This document shows positions 11,540-22,270 of a stretch of 64,000 bases of DNA, in pieces. The stretch's first letter is position 1. Every line of letters starts with the position of its first letter. The notes under the pieces were generated by a model, which was not told the origin of the DNA, searched no databases, and saw only the letters and a list, made by a program, of their open reading frames with translations. The translations under genes and the position numbers were made by a program. The stretch covers positions 61,070,705 through 61,134,704 of the forward strand of contig CAXKWD010000007.1 of assembly GCA_964059195.1 (NCBI GenBank). Direction: 5' to 3'. Source of the DNA: Ectobius pallidus. Taxonomy: Eukaryota; Arthropoda; Insecta; Blattodea; Ectobiidae.

Positions 11540-11680
11540 GCCAACTGAGGTCTCTGGAGCAGGTGTTTGTGAGGGTGTCTGTTATGGTGGGGGTGTAGTG
11601 GAGGTGGGGGTAGGTGATGCCTGTGTGTATTAATGTGTCAGACACCCTCACAAACACCTGCTCCAGAGACCTCAGTTGGC

Positions 11681-11729
11681 ACTCTGCTGATGATGCAGGA
11701 ACACCACCTGCGAAAGTCCGTCCAGAAGT
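11681..11729 (+). ncRNA. Hammerhead-like motif, stem III altered
   Basis: This is the plus-strand partner of the 11490-11539 motif. ACTCTG, CTGATGA, GCAGG/CCTGC and GAAA are unchanged, but the stem III segment reads gtccgtc instead of cggccgtc. That is one base shorter and loses the C-G pair. Cleavage activity is doubtful. Confidence 0.6.
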
Positions 11730-12135
11730 TTACTAAGGTAAAATAAAGTGCGTTAAAGAAAGTGTTTTTATTCAACTATTTGTTACACAACGCTAAAGTC
11801 GGACACAAGAATGAATAAAAATTACAGTTTTAAAAAAAGTAATGATTACAAGTAGATTACTAGTAACAATTACAAAAAAGGAATCATTACTGTAATCTGA
11901 TTACTTTAACTCGATTACTTCCCATCACTGGATGTTAGTTTACTATGTGGCTTAAAGAGGATATTTGAGGGTAAAAAGGAATATTATATTTCAATATATA
12001 TTAAATAAATTTTTGTCATAAAGATTTAACATTATTCTTAGTGTCAGTGGTTAAATTTTTAGCCTACAGAGTATCATTATTTTGGGAATTATGAGTATAA
12101 ATATATGAGCATGTGCTTACTTTGTTATTTATATA

Positions 12136-13416
12136 TAGGGTTCGGATGTTTATGACCTAAAAAACTGGAAAATATGACCTTAAATATGCCCTTAAAAATG
12201 ACTAAATATGACCCAAAAAATCGTAAATATGACCTAATAAAAGAAAGTATTTTCTAATAATAAATGTTCCACTTTTAAACGTTTAATGAAACTAAATTAC
12301 TACATCGCATGAATGCAATCAGGATCGTGTTTTTAAGAATTTTACATATTATTCACAGTTTTGCTTGTAATGGACATCTAATTTTAAAGCATTTGCTTCT
12401 GTGTGATTGCTTCACCACTTCAATATAATATTTTGTAGTCCATGCGTGTCCCTATAAAACGTGAAAATTGCATTAATTTAAAAATTAAATTTCTATTAAT
12501 TGGGCATAAACATTAAATTAATTAAATAAATTTCAAAGTAGGCTAATACGTACCAGTTTTCAGTCTCCTTTTTTGTCTGCATTACACTATACAACCACGT
12601 GCATTTTAAGATTATCTAATAGAAATCTTCTCCTGTTGTCACTTAATATCGTCTTAAACCGCGAGAAGCTCCTTTCGACGTTACAGGATGTCACAGGTGC
12701 ATATTTGAAGAACGTCATTAAATCGTTTTGCAGCCGTCACTTTAATTTCACACACTTTGCAATACAAAATTTTCCCGTCGGTGCAGAAGTGGTTTTCTCC
12801 AAACTCCTTAACAAAACTTTTTAGTTTTACACTTTCAGAACACTTATTTTTCGGCATTTTGATGTTACCCGATACCACTGCAAGTGTGAACTGAAAATCT
12901 TTTAAAACTGTATCTATTGAAAGTTGTTAACAACAAGGAGGAAGGCGGTAAAACCCCGTGCATTGCGCTTCAACTACCTGCACTTGTTACTTACTGTCCC
13001 TTCACATTCCAGTTACAGTCAAACCAAAATATTAGTAACTCTTTCTCGAAAAAAATTTAACTCTACGATTTAGTGCCTACAGTATACTGTGCAATTGTGC
13101 TCTTTTACCGAATTTATTACTGAAATATGACGTTAAATTAAAAAATGACCGAAATATGACCAAAACTATAAAAATGTCCAAAATATGACCTGTGCAATTG
13201 TGCTCTTTTACCGAATTTATGACTTAAATATGACATTAAATTAAAAAATGACCGAAATATGACCTAAACTATAAAAATGTCCAAAATATGACTTTATATG
13301 CAAAATAAAAACGGTCCAATTAGGATAACAAAAGTGCAATTCGTGTTTAATTTCAGTTTGCGGCAAGATTAGACGTCAAGATAAAAATATGATATGTCAT
13401 GAACATCCGAACCCTA
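12136..13416 (-). mobile_element. Internally deleted hAT element (1281 bp)
   Basis: The ends TAGGGTTCGGATGTT and its inverse (aacatccgaaccct plus a) are flanked by an exact 8-bp duplication, tttatata (12128-12135, 13417-13424). Both subterminal parts repeat 'aaatatgacc' many times. The interior holds only the first and last parts of a transposase. Confidence 0.9.
12560..12878 (-). pseudogene. hAT transposase ends fused by deletion
   Basis: The minus strand reads a BED-type zinc-finger start (SVKLKSFVKEFGENHFC, ILYCKVCEIKV with CxxC), then an abrupt junction near 12700. After it comes the hAT dimerisation domain in another frame (SCNVERSFSRFKTILSDNRR). The catalytic RNase H-like domain is missing, so this is a non-autonomous derivative. 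Confidence 0.8.
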
Positions 13417-13424
13417 TTTATATA

Positions 13425-14146
13425 TGATGCCTTTTATTTAAGGTATGTAGGTTATTGTACCCCTGGTGCTTATAATCTTTGTCTTTTTACATTATATTGA
13501 ATTCACCATTCCTTTGCTTCTTTACAGGAAGAGAAATTCAGTTTATTCAACAGCACAATTTTAATTCCCTTCCACACATTATTTGTTTACTGTTCATTTC
13601 CCAGAACTTGTTTAAAACTGTTTTCCTCGTTAACTAACCAAGTGTTTTTGGTACTTAGATGAAAATTTCTGTATTCGTACTGTATTTCATTGAAGTTATA
13701 AGCAAGGTACACTCTGTTTATTGGTCTAACATTTATAGGTTATTACAAAAATTTAATATGAGACTCTCACATATAGTACGACATGTTAAATAACAAGCGC
13801 ATGAATATTTGGGCTGCGTATCGACTGTGCCTTTAGCTCTACTTCCTCTCCTCCTCTCTGCTCTTACTACCATCTACAAATATATCCAAATGTGAGACTT
13901 GGCAAATTATTGTTGGTGCCAAGCGGCAAGCACGCTAGAAGCCAGCAGCCTATACAAGTAACGTTTTCTATCCATTTACATTTCCTTGTACACACAAATT
14001 TGCACTGAGACTGAGAAACACATGACCAGCTTGTAGGATGGTGGGATAGCTAAATAGGGAAAAGAGGGGTAAGCTGCACCTACTTGCTTGTGCTACTGCA
14101 GATATTGTTCTTTAACTTGTCTCACTATAACTTCCTCTACCCTTAA
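13425..14146. other. No gene seen
   Basis: Unique-looking AT-rich DNA, probably HIBCH intron or intergenic. A splice-acceptor-like 'cttctttacag' occurs near 13527, but no recognisable exon follows it. Confidence 0.4.
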
Positions 14147-14148
14147 TA

Positions 14149-14900
14149 CGAGGGCTGGTCAATAAGTAAGGTCTCCAACACTCTAGCCCAAGCTCACAAC
14201 GTTGGACGAGAGAGAGAGTTGGGACCACTGCCATGTCCCGTTATCTCCCCTCTTTCAAACGACCCATTGTTGCAGCTGCTGAACCTTTTGTGTCCGAGAT
14301 AGAGTTGTTTGAAATGTATCTCCTGATTTCCGTCCCCACAAAGTGCGGCCTCCGTGAACCCATCTCGCACAAACCTTATGGAACATCAATTTGACACTCA
14401 AAATGGTCTGTATGGAACCTTTAGTAATGTCAGGAAGCAATAAACAAAGTTCATGAGTAGTGACGCGTCAATCTTGTCGCACCAATTCATGGACTTTTGC
14501 CACCATCTCATCTGTGACGGCTGTTGTTGGTCTCCCGCTTCGTTCTTCATCATGAATATTTGTCAGGCCCTGTTTAAACTCACGAACCCATTTAAGCACA
14601 TTTTTTATGTCCATACATCCCTCTCCATAAACTTTGCAAAGCTGTCTGTGAATTTCAATCGGCGGAACTTTTTTTGCAGTAAGAAACCGTATGCTTCACG
14701 TAGGCGCTCTTGGCGGGGACGGAAATCGGGAGATCCATTTCAAACAGCTCTATCTCGGACATTAAAAGGTTCAGCGGCTGCAGCAATGGCTCGTTTGAAA
14801 GAGGGGAGATAGCGGGACATGGCAGTGGTGCCAAATCTCTCGTCCGACGTTGTGAGCTTGGGCTAGAGTATTGGAGACCTTACTTATTGACCAACCCTCG
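14149..14900 (-). mobile_element. mariner-type element with long inverted repeats
   Basis: The ends are inverted over at least 65 bp (cgagggctggtcaataagta at the left, its inverse at the right) with TA at 14147-14148 and 14901-14902. A second, inner inverted segment (around 14250-14340 and 14710-14800) makes it partly fold-back. Minus-strand traces of a mariner N-terminal region (LMFHKVCARWV) remain. It is non-autonomous. Confidence 0.8.
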
Positions 14901-15094
14901 TATATTTCAGCATAGAGGTATATTGCGGTAGTGCAAATCAGTTGTCTCAGCCCACAGCACATTTTACTAAGGTGACGATTCTACTCCCATTCCTCGTATT
15001 ACCGCTGACATTGTCAGGCCAAGCTTTCCACAGAGCAAAATTGCTTTTGTTTGTTGTTAATTAAAAAAATTATTGTAGTTCTTGGGGTGAAATA

Positions 15095-15753
15095 CAGGGT
15101 CTGTCCCAAAAGTTCCCGGAATGAATTTTTTAAAAATAATTTATTCAGTATCAGTTTACGATCTTTTCAGACCTTTTCAAAGTATTCTCCCCCTGCTTCG
15201 ATGCAGCGTTGCCAACGCTTCACCCAATCATTGAAGGTGCCCTGGAAATCATCAGCAGGATTCTCCTTCAGTGCGGTCATCACCACAAGGGCAAACAGTC
15301 AACAAGGAGTTTTACTGTGAAGTGCTCAAACAGGGTTAGATGCAACAAAAAGAAATTTGCGACAATTTGATTGTGCACCATGACAACGCATCAAGCCACA
15401 CCACGCTCATTGTCTTCGAGTTGCTGGCCAAAATGCGTGTGACAACACTGCCCCAGCCGCCGTACAGCCCCGATCTGGCACCAACGGACTTCTTTTTGTT
15501 CCCAAGGATCAAAAGAACCCTGAAAGGAACTCGGCATGGGACGCTGGAGGCGGTAAAAGCAGCTGCGACGACCGCACTGAAGGAGATTCCCGTTGATGAC
15601 TTTGAGGGCATCTTCAATGATTGGATGAAGCATTGGCAATGGTGCATTGAAGCAGGGGGAGAATACTTTGAAAAGTTCTGAAAAGATTGTAAACTGATAT
15701 TGAATAAATGATTTTTAAAAAATTCACTCCGGGAACTTTTGGCGCAGACCCTG
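15095..15753 (+). mobile_element. mariner-type fold-back element
   Basis: The ends (cagggtctgtcccaaaagtt and the inverse) have TA on both sides. The left arm (15095-15290) is an inverted copy of the transposase 3' end and UTR also present at the right. The inverted repeats are therefore about 190 bp and include coding sequence. The element keeps only the C-terminal half of one transposase. Confidence 0.85.
15340..15681 (+). pseudogene. mariner transposase C-terminal half
   Basis: The 113-aa ORF holds the second catalytic Asp block (LIVHHDNASSHTT) and the DD34D third-Asp block (YSPDLAPTDFFLFP), ending with the usual C-terminus (GGEYFEKF). The HTH and first Asp are absent. The ATG at 15340 falls inside what was coding sequence, so it is not a true start. 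Confidence 0.85.
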
Positions 15754-15948
15754 TATTATAACTTTTGGGGAAGGGAGTTCAGACATAAATATGGAGTTTA
15801 AGATTGATTGAACGAGTTTTATATTTTAAAATGCCTCTTGTATAATGTTTATGTTATGATCTATTTGCCCAAATGGCATGAAAATATGTAAACACTTAAA
15901 CTCACTGTACATTGAAAGCTTACTAATAATTATCTGTTAATGTTTTAG

Positions 15949-16079
15949 GGGTTCGAGCTCTTTTAATTGACAAAGACCAGAAACCAAACTGGAATCCAAG
16001 GAGGCTGGAAGAGGTATCTCAGGAGTTAGTGGATGAGCACTTTGCACCTTTGCCTCCTGATGAAGAACTTAAATTGTAA
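15949..16079 (+). CDS. HIBCH: 3-hydroxyisobutyryl-CoA hydrolase, last coding exon
   Basis: HIBCH hydrolyses 3-hydroxyisobutyryl-CoA in mitochondrial valine catabolism. After an acceptor (tgttttag, 15941-15948) the exon supplies 2 nt that complete a Gly codon, then reads [20 protein letters not shown] and on through [16 protein letters not shown] to TAA. This matches the conserved C-terminus of the enzyme (crotonase family), where V-R-A-x-L-I-D-K-D is the hallmark. The 5' side is the end of an intron loaded with mariner and hAT elements; no upstream exon was recognised in the window. The gene runs on the + strand and ends here. Confidence 0.85.
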
Positions 16080-16227
16080 GCCTTTGCATTAATTCACACT
16101 GTGGAACTAACCAACTCAGGATATTTTATAGTATAAATTTTATAGCATTATAAGAGTTTCATACTTTTTTTAATAGAGATGTGAGATGTAAATTAGTAAG
16201 TGCAAACAGTGAGACTATTAACTGTTA

Positions 16228-16233
16228 AATAAA
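16228..16233 (+). terminator. Likely HIBCH poly(A) signal
   Basis: AATAAA lies about 150 nt after the HIBCH stop codon. It is the first canonical hexamer downstream and a plausible 3' UTR end. Confidence 0.55.
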
Positions 16234-16814
16234 TGTTGATTTTTAATAATATATTATATAACTTACAGTGGTGGTGGTCTTCATTACTCCTGAGTGCTTT
16301 CCTGTATACTAGTATTATTGTTTATTTTAGGCCATGTTTCATACACCTTTACCAGTACATGTTAGTTAACATTATTAGTTTTCTGTTTCATAAGGTCATT
16401 GCCTAATATTATTAGGTAATGAATTTGTGGCCCTAAATTAATAATAAATATTGAAACTGTTTCATAGACTAGACTGCAAATATAATATCAGATGTTTTTC
16501 TATGAGTATATTTTGAAACTATTTGAATTGAAACGAATCACTCTGATCCAGTTTCAATTAACCCGTCATCACTTGTGCACATGACTGTCTTGCTATCACT
16601 CACGTGTTAGATTTCATCTAACATGCTTTTTTGTTCTTTTTTAGTTATTAAATACAACTTAGACCAGTGGATTAAACTTACAGTGAGATTCTATGTAACC
16701 ATTTTAACATTTGTAAAAGCAAATACTATTATATTTTCTTTTTCAAAAACATAATAATAATGATGATAATTAAATCAGGTAAATTGTTGTACCAAAGTGC
16801 CAGAATGCTTTTGT
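16234..16814. other. No gene seen
   Basis: AT-rich 3' flank of HIBCH. It holds a small palindrome (attgcctaata/ttattaggtaat near 16400) and no ORF. Confidence 0.4.
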
Positions 16815-16822
16815 TTAATCAG

Positions 16823-17560
16823 TAGACTTTGGATTTCAGGTAAAAACCTATTTTAATCCTTAAGTGATACATGGACGAAAACTTGTATATTCATGTTTCA
16901 TAAGTGACTATGCCTAAAACTGATAGTTTTATAGGACCTAAAACAGACTATTTTTACTTTAGAGCCTAATATTGCCCTTTTGCTTGTTTTTCCTCTAAAG
17001 TTCAAAATAAGTTATTTTTTGTTATAAATTCTAGCATTTATTTTCAGTTCGTACTAAAGTTTTAGCTTGGAATGTGCAGTACATGACACATTTGTGACGT
17101 GGTTAAATAGTAAGGAATGTTTCGTTTTCAGTAGAAAAATTCCTTGGAATTCCCAAGAAAATGTAGAGTTTTTCTCCCGAGTCCCACATCCAGTATTAAA
17201 AAAAAAAATAAAAATAAAAAAATAACTGAGGGATACAAGGGGTTGAATATACTAGCGTGTGTAGCTTCTGCTCGCAGGGATTAGGTTTTCACTGTTATGG
17301 TAATAATACAGGCCCTAGTAATAAGTCTATATAATTCTGTGTACCAGAGGCCTATATCTGTGTTTTATCATGATTACTGATTAATGGTGATTTCAGTAAA
17401 TATAATATTCTGCATTGCAATTGAGATATTTCAGAAAATTGGCTACTTAACGATTTCATAAGAGACTATTTTACGATTTTAAGAACCTATTTTCCAATTT
17501 TTAGAGCCTATTTTAGGTACCTAAAACAGCACTTTTAGCGACCTAAAAGTCCGATGTCTA
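16823..17560. mobile_element. Short non-autonomous hAT element
   Basis: The flanking 8-bp duplication ttaatcag is exact (16815-16822, 17561-17568). The ends are imperfect inverted repeats (tagactttggatttcaggt and the inverse of tagacatcggacttttaggt). 'cctaaaac' and 'cctatttt' motifs crowd both subterminal regions, as in the 6.8-10.4 kb hAT element, so the two are probably related. No coding sequence. Confidence 0.85.
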
Positions 17561-17794
17561 TTAATCAGTTATAATTGCAATGATGGTATGCAGAAAATCC
17601 TTTTTTTTTTTAATTGATTCCGAATTAAGCTCCAGATTGATTAATTAAGCAGGAATTACGGAAGAACGAAGGTCTAGTTTTTTTAAAAGCCAGAATAACA
17701 TCGTCCAGCATCAGCAGAACTATACAGATTTGTAATATCTTCACGATCACATTCAAATAAAAATGGAAAAAAAAAAAAAATGTCAAATTGGCCG

Positions 17795-17871
17795 GCTACA
17801 AGATTTGAACCAGGGACCTCCAGAATGTGAGTCTAAGATGTTACCATCTCTGCCACCATACTCAGTTTAAC
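17795..17871 (-). mobile_element. tRNA-like SINE head or tRNA pseudogene
   Basis: The minus strand has an A-box-like stretch (tggcagagatgg) and a B box (ggttcaaatc) spaced as in a tRNA gene, with 'ctggaggtccctggttcaaa' as a T-arm. Pairing of the acceptor stem is poor, so it is more likely a tRNA-derived SINE part than a working gene. Confidence 0.55.
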
Positions 17872-18507
17872 GGTCTAGTTTGAAAGAATATGTGAAAGAA
17901 AAGTGTTATTTGTCAAAGCTAAATGTATTGCAACTTCCAAAGCCGTATATGAACACTTTAAGGGAGCATTCATACCGAAGTAGCATAGCATGCGAGTTGT
18001 ATTACCTGGATTCAGGTTTACCACTACTCATTTTAAATCCCAAATAAACAAGTTCATCTTCACACTGAGGTAATGTGAGAAGAATGCAGTTCGCAGAGTG
18101 CGACATTCATTCATTTATTTAGATAGATCTCAACTTATTTTATGCGACGCTACTTGAGACAGTGCCTGCATATTGATGCCATTTAAGTTAATAAATAATA
18201 AAGTTCAATGCAAATTCAGTATGATGTAATATGGACAATACAGCATAAAAACTGCCAGATAGCGAGAATTTAATGTGGATTTTGTGCAAACTGTGGAGAA
18301 ATATCCATGTCTGTATAATATTACATTGAAAGAATATAGTAATTGGAATGAGCAGAAAAAATCATGGAAAAAATTGCTGAGAGTTTCTCCTTTACAGGTA
18401 AATTTAATTCTTTTATGATACTTTTCTCACTTGACCTAATTCTTCTAGTGGTATTATGACCCTGGGGTCAACTCAGTCTCTTTATATGAGAATATTATAG
18501 GAGAAAA

Positions 18508-18588
18508 ATTCCTCCGGCACTGGGACTTGAACCCAGGACCTTTGGCTATTCGCGCCAATGCTCTACCAACTGAGCTAAGCCGGAGCTC
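18508..18588 (-). tRNA. tRNA-like sequence, probably SINE or pseudogene
   Basis: The minus strand folds as a cloverleaf: acceptor TCCGGCT/TGCCGGA (6 of 7 pairs), D-arm GCTC...GAGC, anticodon stem TTGGC/GCCAA, T-arm CTGGG TTCAAGT CCCAG. The 7-nt anticodon loop is gcgaata, so position 33 is C rather than the near-universal U and the nominal anticodon would be GAA. That and the repeat context argue for a tRNA-derived SINE head. The neighbouring sequence resumes at 34440 beyond the hAT pair. Confidence 0.5.
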
Positions 18589-19679
18589 AAATCACAGCGC
18601 CAGATGGAACTTCTCTCCTATGACTGATAGAGATGGGGAATATTTCTTGTGACTGTTACTTTGTAACTGTTACATGTATGTAACGGTAACGACCTGTTAC
18701 AAATAATCAAAAGTAACGGTTACCAAAGCTCCTCCTAGGATATCTAATTTTCGTCTCAGCCAAAGGCGGAATCAGAAAATACTGAAAGAAGGGGCCGACA
18801 CAGACGAAAGTTTGCTGTTATTGGGGTGTATGGAATATCCCAAAAATGGGGGTTCGGGGTCCTCCCGCGGGATTTTTCTTAAAAAAAAAGGGGGGAAACA
18901 CGACAAACCCACAATAATAACTGCCAAAAAAAGGAAAGAGCACATTTTCAAACATTCAAATCTCGCTTTATATGAGCTATCGAGAAACTAGTTATTGATT
19001 TGTAGAGTACTCATCAAGAGCTTTCAACGATACCCCATAAGACGTGGTTTCAAAAATTTCGAATTTCCATCCCCCACCCCCACTCTTACCCCCAAAACCC
19101 CCGAATCGTTGGTGTCACTGTGAACTCCATAGGAAGTACTCTAATTTATTCAAACAAAGTTTCTCTCTATACTTCATAGGGGCCGAGATATAAATATTTC
19201 AAAATTTCAACCCCCCTCCCCTTGGACCAATTTTGCTCATTAACGAACTTGTCGGAACTATTGGGCCTAGAAATAACATAATAAAATTCGGTTCAAATAT
19301 CTTCAAAATTACGACCGTTAGCATGTAAAGATATATATAAATATACAAAACAAAAAAATTAACGGGCGGTGGTTTCGTACTTAGGGAGGCATGAAACGCA
19401 AAGATATAAAATAATTTTTTCGAAAGTCATGACCTGGTATCGATCCCAGGAATTCTGTATGGTTTTTCCAAATTACTCAGCAACTCTCCTTTTTCTCAGG
19501 ATTTATTTAAATACATTTATTTTTGGTTTTGGTTTTTATTTTATTTATTTATTTACTTATTTATTATTATTTTTTAATTTAATTTTTAGTTGTATTGATA
19601 ATATGTCAGTGTCGAGCGAATGTAACTGGTCGTAACGTGACGAGAGTTTCACCCGTTACCATTATTTTCACCCGTTACA

Positions 19680-19960
19680 GTAACTCTGACCCGTTACAGT
19701 TACTCTCACCCGTTACAGCTACTTTGACAGTGACAGTTATTCTCGCCAGTTACAGTGACAGCGGCAGTGACAGTGACAGCGGCTGTAACAGTGACAGCGG
19801 CAGTTACAGTGACAGGGGCAGTTACAGTGACAGCGGCAGTTACAGTGACAGGGGCAGTTACAGTGACAGCGGCAGTGACAGATACTCTCACCCGTTACAG
19901 TTACTCAGACCAGTTACAGTTACTTTGACCCGTTACAGTTACTTCTAATATTTCTGTTAC
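19680..19960. repeat. 18-bp minisatellite (gttacagtgacagcggca type)
   Basis: About fifteen copies of an 18-bp unit alternate 'cagcggcagt' and 'caggggcagt' versions, bordered by 'cacccgttacagttact' units. The period is a multiple of 3, so ORFs arise on both strands; these are repeat artefacts. A shorter version lies in element B at 23700-23930. Confidence 0.85.
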
Positions 19961-20234
19961 AAGTGTTTTATCCGTGACTTTGGCCTTGTTCTGTTACATC
20001 TGTTATTTACAATATTTGAAAAAATAAAATAAAAACATAATAAAAAATAAAAAAATAAATTTAAAAAAACATGTAATTATCGTAATTATAAGCTTTTCAT
20101 GCCACTTAAAAATGTATTAAAATACGATATTGCCTTTATTGGATAATTTAAACTTACAATATGGATATATATGGATTCGAAATAATAATATTGATAATTT
20201 TACTACTACTAATAAAATCCCTATAATATAAAGC

Positions 20235-21265
20235 CACACGGCTGACTCACTCACTCATTGACATTGATGTTTGCTCACTTCCAGATGAGCTAGAAACTTG
20301 AAATTTGGTACACATATAGCTTTTAGGCTGTAAACCACAGGAAAATTTCAAAAAAGTATTTTTTTTAATTTTAGCCCTATAACCCCCGAAAAGGGGCTCG
20401 CTCACTGACATTAATGTTTGCCCACTTCCGGATGAGCTAGAAACTTTAAATTTGGCACACATATAGCTTTTAGGCTGTAAACCACAGGAGAGTTCCAAAA
20501 AGTATTTTTTAAATTTTTTAGCCCTAAAACCCCCCGAAAAAGAGCTCGCTCACTGACATTAATGTTTGCTCACTTCGAGATGAGCTAGAAACTTGAATTT
20601 TGGTACACATATATTTATTAGGCTATAAAACCACAGGAAAATTCCAAAATGTATTTTTTTTAAGTCTTTAGCTCTAAAAACTCCCGAAAAAGGGCTCGCT
20701 CACTGACATTAATGTTTGCCCACTTCCGGATGAGCTAGAAACTTTAAATTTGGCACACATATAGCTTTTAGGCTGTAAACCACAGGAGAATTCCAGAAAG
20801 TATTTTTTTTTTAATTTTTAGCCCTGAAACCCCCCGAAAAAGAGCTCGCTCACTGACATTAATATTTGCTCACTTCGAGATGAGCTAGAAACTTGAATTT
20901 TGGTACACATAAATCTATTAGGCTATAAAACCACAGGAAAATTCCAAAATGTATTTTTTTTTTTTAATTTTTAGCTCTAAAAACTCCCGAAAAAGAGCTC
21001 GCTCACTGACATTAATGTTTGCTCACTTCCAGAAGAGTTAGAAACTTGAAATTTGGTAGCCCTACACATATAGCTTTTAGGCTGTAAACCATAGAAAAAT
21101 TCCAAAAAAAGTTTTTTTTTTAAGTTTTAGCCCTATAACCCCCGAAAAAGGGCACGTTCACTGACATTTATGTTTGCCCACTTCCAGATGAGCTAGAAAC
21201 TTGAAATTTGGTACACTTATATCATTAGGCTGTAAACCACAGGAAAATTCCAAACAGTTTATTTT
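20235..21265. repeat. Minisatellite of about 150-bp units (element A)
   Basis: About seven units run head to tail, each with 'gctcactgacattaatgttt', 'gatgagctagaaact', 'aaatttggcacacatata', 'ggctgtaaaccacagg' and a T-run. At least three unit types alternate (ccggatgag, cgagatgag, ccagatgag), giving a higher-order period near 300 bp. Confidence 0.85.
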
Positions 21266-21516
21266 CATGTCGATAATCGATGTTTTTTTACATCCATGGA
21301 AAATAACCGATGTTTTTGCTACATCGATGTTTGTCCCCGACATCGATGTTTTTGTAACAAAAAAAATTAATGGGCTACCTTGGTTCTACGATATAATTTA
21401 AATTACAGGAGCTTAATTTCCCAAAAGAATGATTTTTTACAACGATAGTTTTCATGGAAATATTTCTGATGGTTTGTGAATTTTGCCTAATTTTCTGATA
21501 CCATGGAATTTTTAAA

Positions 21517-22270
21517 GGGTATGGTCCACGACTCTACTAGAATTCCACGCGCCGTGCTGCAATCGTTATGCGGGCCCTCGGTTATGAACCAACACCAAAT
21601 AGTATTTGCCAACACTCCCATTGGCCGGCGGCCATTTTCCCAAAGGCTTCTCCAGTGCTACCAATAGTTCTATATTCTCATGCTTTCCATTTGAGTTATA
21701 TGGTTAGGTTCCCCCGTTAGTTTATGATAAGTACCGCACTCCAAGCTCCCGGTGTGAAGGGGGTCTGATGGAAGCTTGGAAGAGGGTCCAGGGGCGCAGC
21801 CCCTGATGGGGCTTGGGGGCAAAACAAGAAAGGGATCCGGGGCTAATGCAAAGTTACCGTCCTCGGTTGAAGGGGTCTGGTGGAAAGCAGGAAGGGGGTC
21901 CTGGTGCTTGGGGGCAAATCTGGGGTAGATATGAAGTAGGTACCTCGGCCTCGATACCGACTGAGCCATTGAGACCGGGTTTTTACCGTTAGGTTTCCAG
22001 TATTGGATTATCAGCACGTGACCGATTGCATGAAAACAGAACATCGGCCAGCGCATGGAGATTCGTGTTTTGACAGCAGTTCCCAGCGCCATTTTAGGTT
22101 AATTTTGTCCCTACTTCTTCACGTTTTTACTTATATTTAGGACCTTTGAACAAATATATGGTGCTTATAAATGGAATCTATAGGTTTTAAAGGATAATAT
22201 AACATCAAATTTGGTCGTTTTCCGTGCTTTTAAAATAAAAATATCACTTAAAGTAGAGAGGTGGACCAAA
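21517..22270. mobile_element. Insertion specific to element A (short inverted-repeat element)
   Basis: Element B reads straight through this position (about 34030). The insert begins gggtatggtccacgactc and ends with an imperfect inverse (gagaggtggacca). It holds GC-richer DNA with no clear ORF; a minus-strand 140-aa ORF here is not recognisable. Confidence 0.6.

Larger units (their letters stand above)
11437..11787. mobile_element. Inverted repeat carrying hammerhead-like motifs (Penelope-type end?)
   Basis: Two arms of roughly 145 bp (11437-11580 and 11638-11787) are near-perfect inverted copies around a G-rich spacer. Each arm holds a hammerhead-ribozyme-like core. Hammerhead motifs in long-terminal-like repeats are a published property of Penelope-like retroelements, so this may be a head-to-head pair of such ends. 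No coding sequence is present. Confidence 0.6.

Noticed and set aside
19595..19948. Ser/Gly/Asp-repeat and Val/Thr/Ala-repeat ORFs on both strands
   Set aside because: They are produced by the 18-bp minisatellite, whose unit is a multiple of three; both strands stay open without any coding signal.
21670..22092. Minus-strand 140-aa ORF inside element A
   Set aside because: It is Pro-rich without any family pattern, lies within an insertion absent from element B, and has no conserved start.
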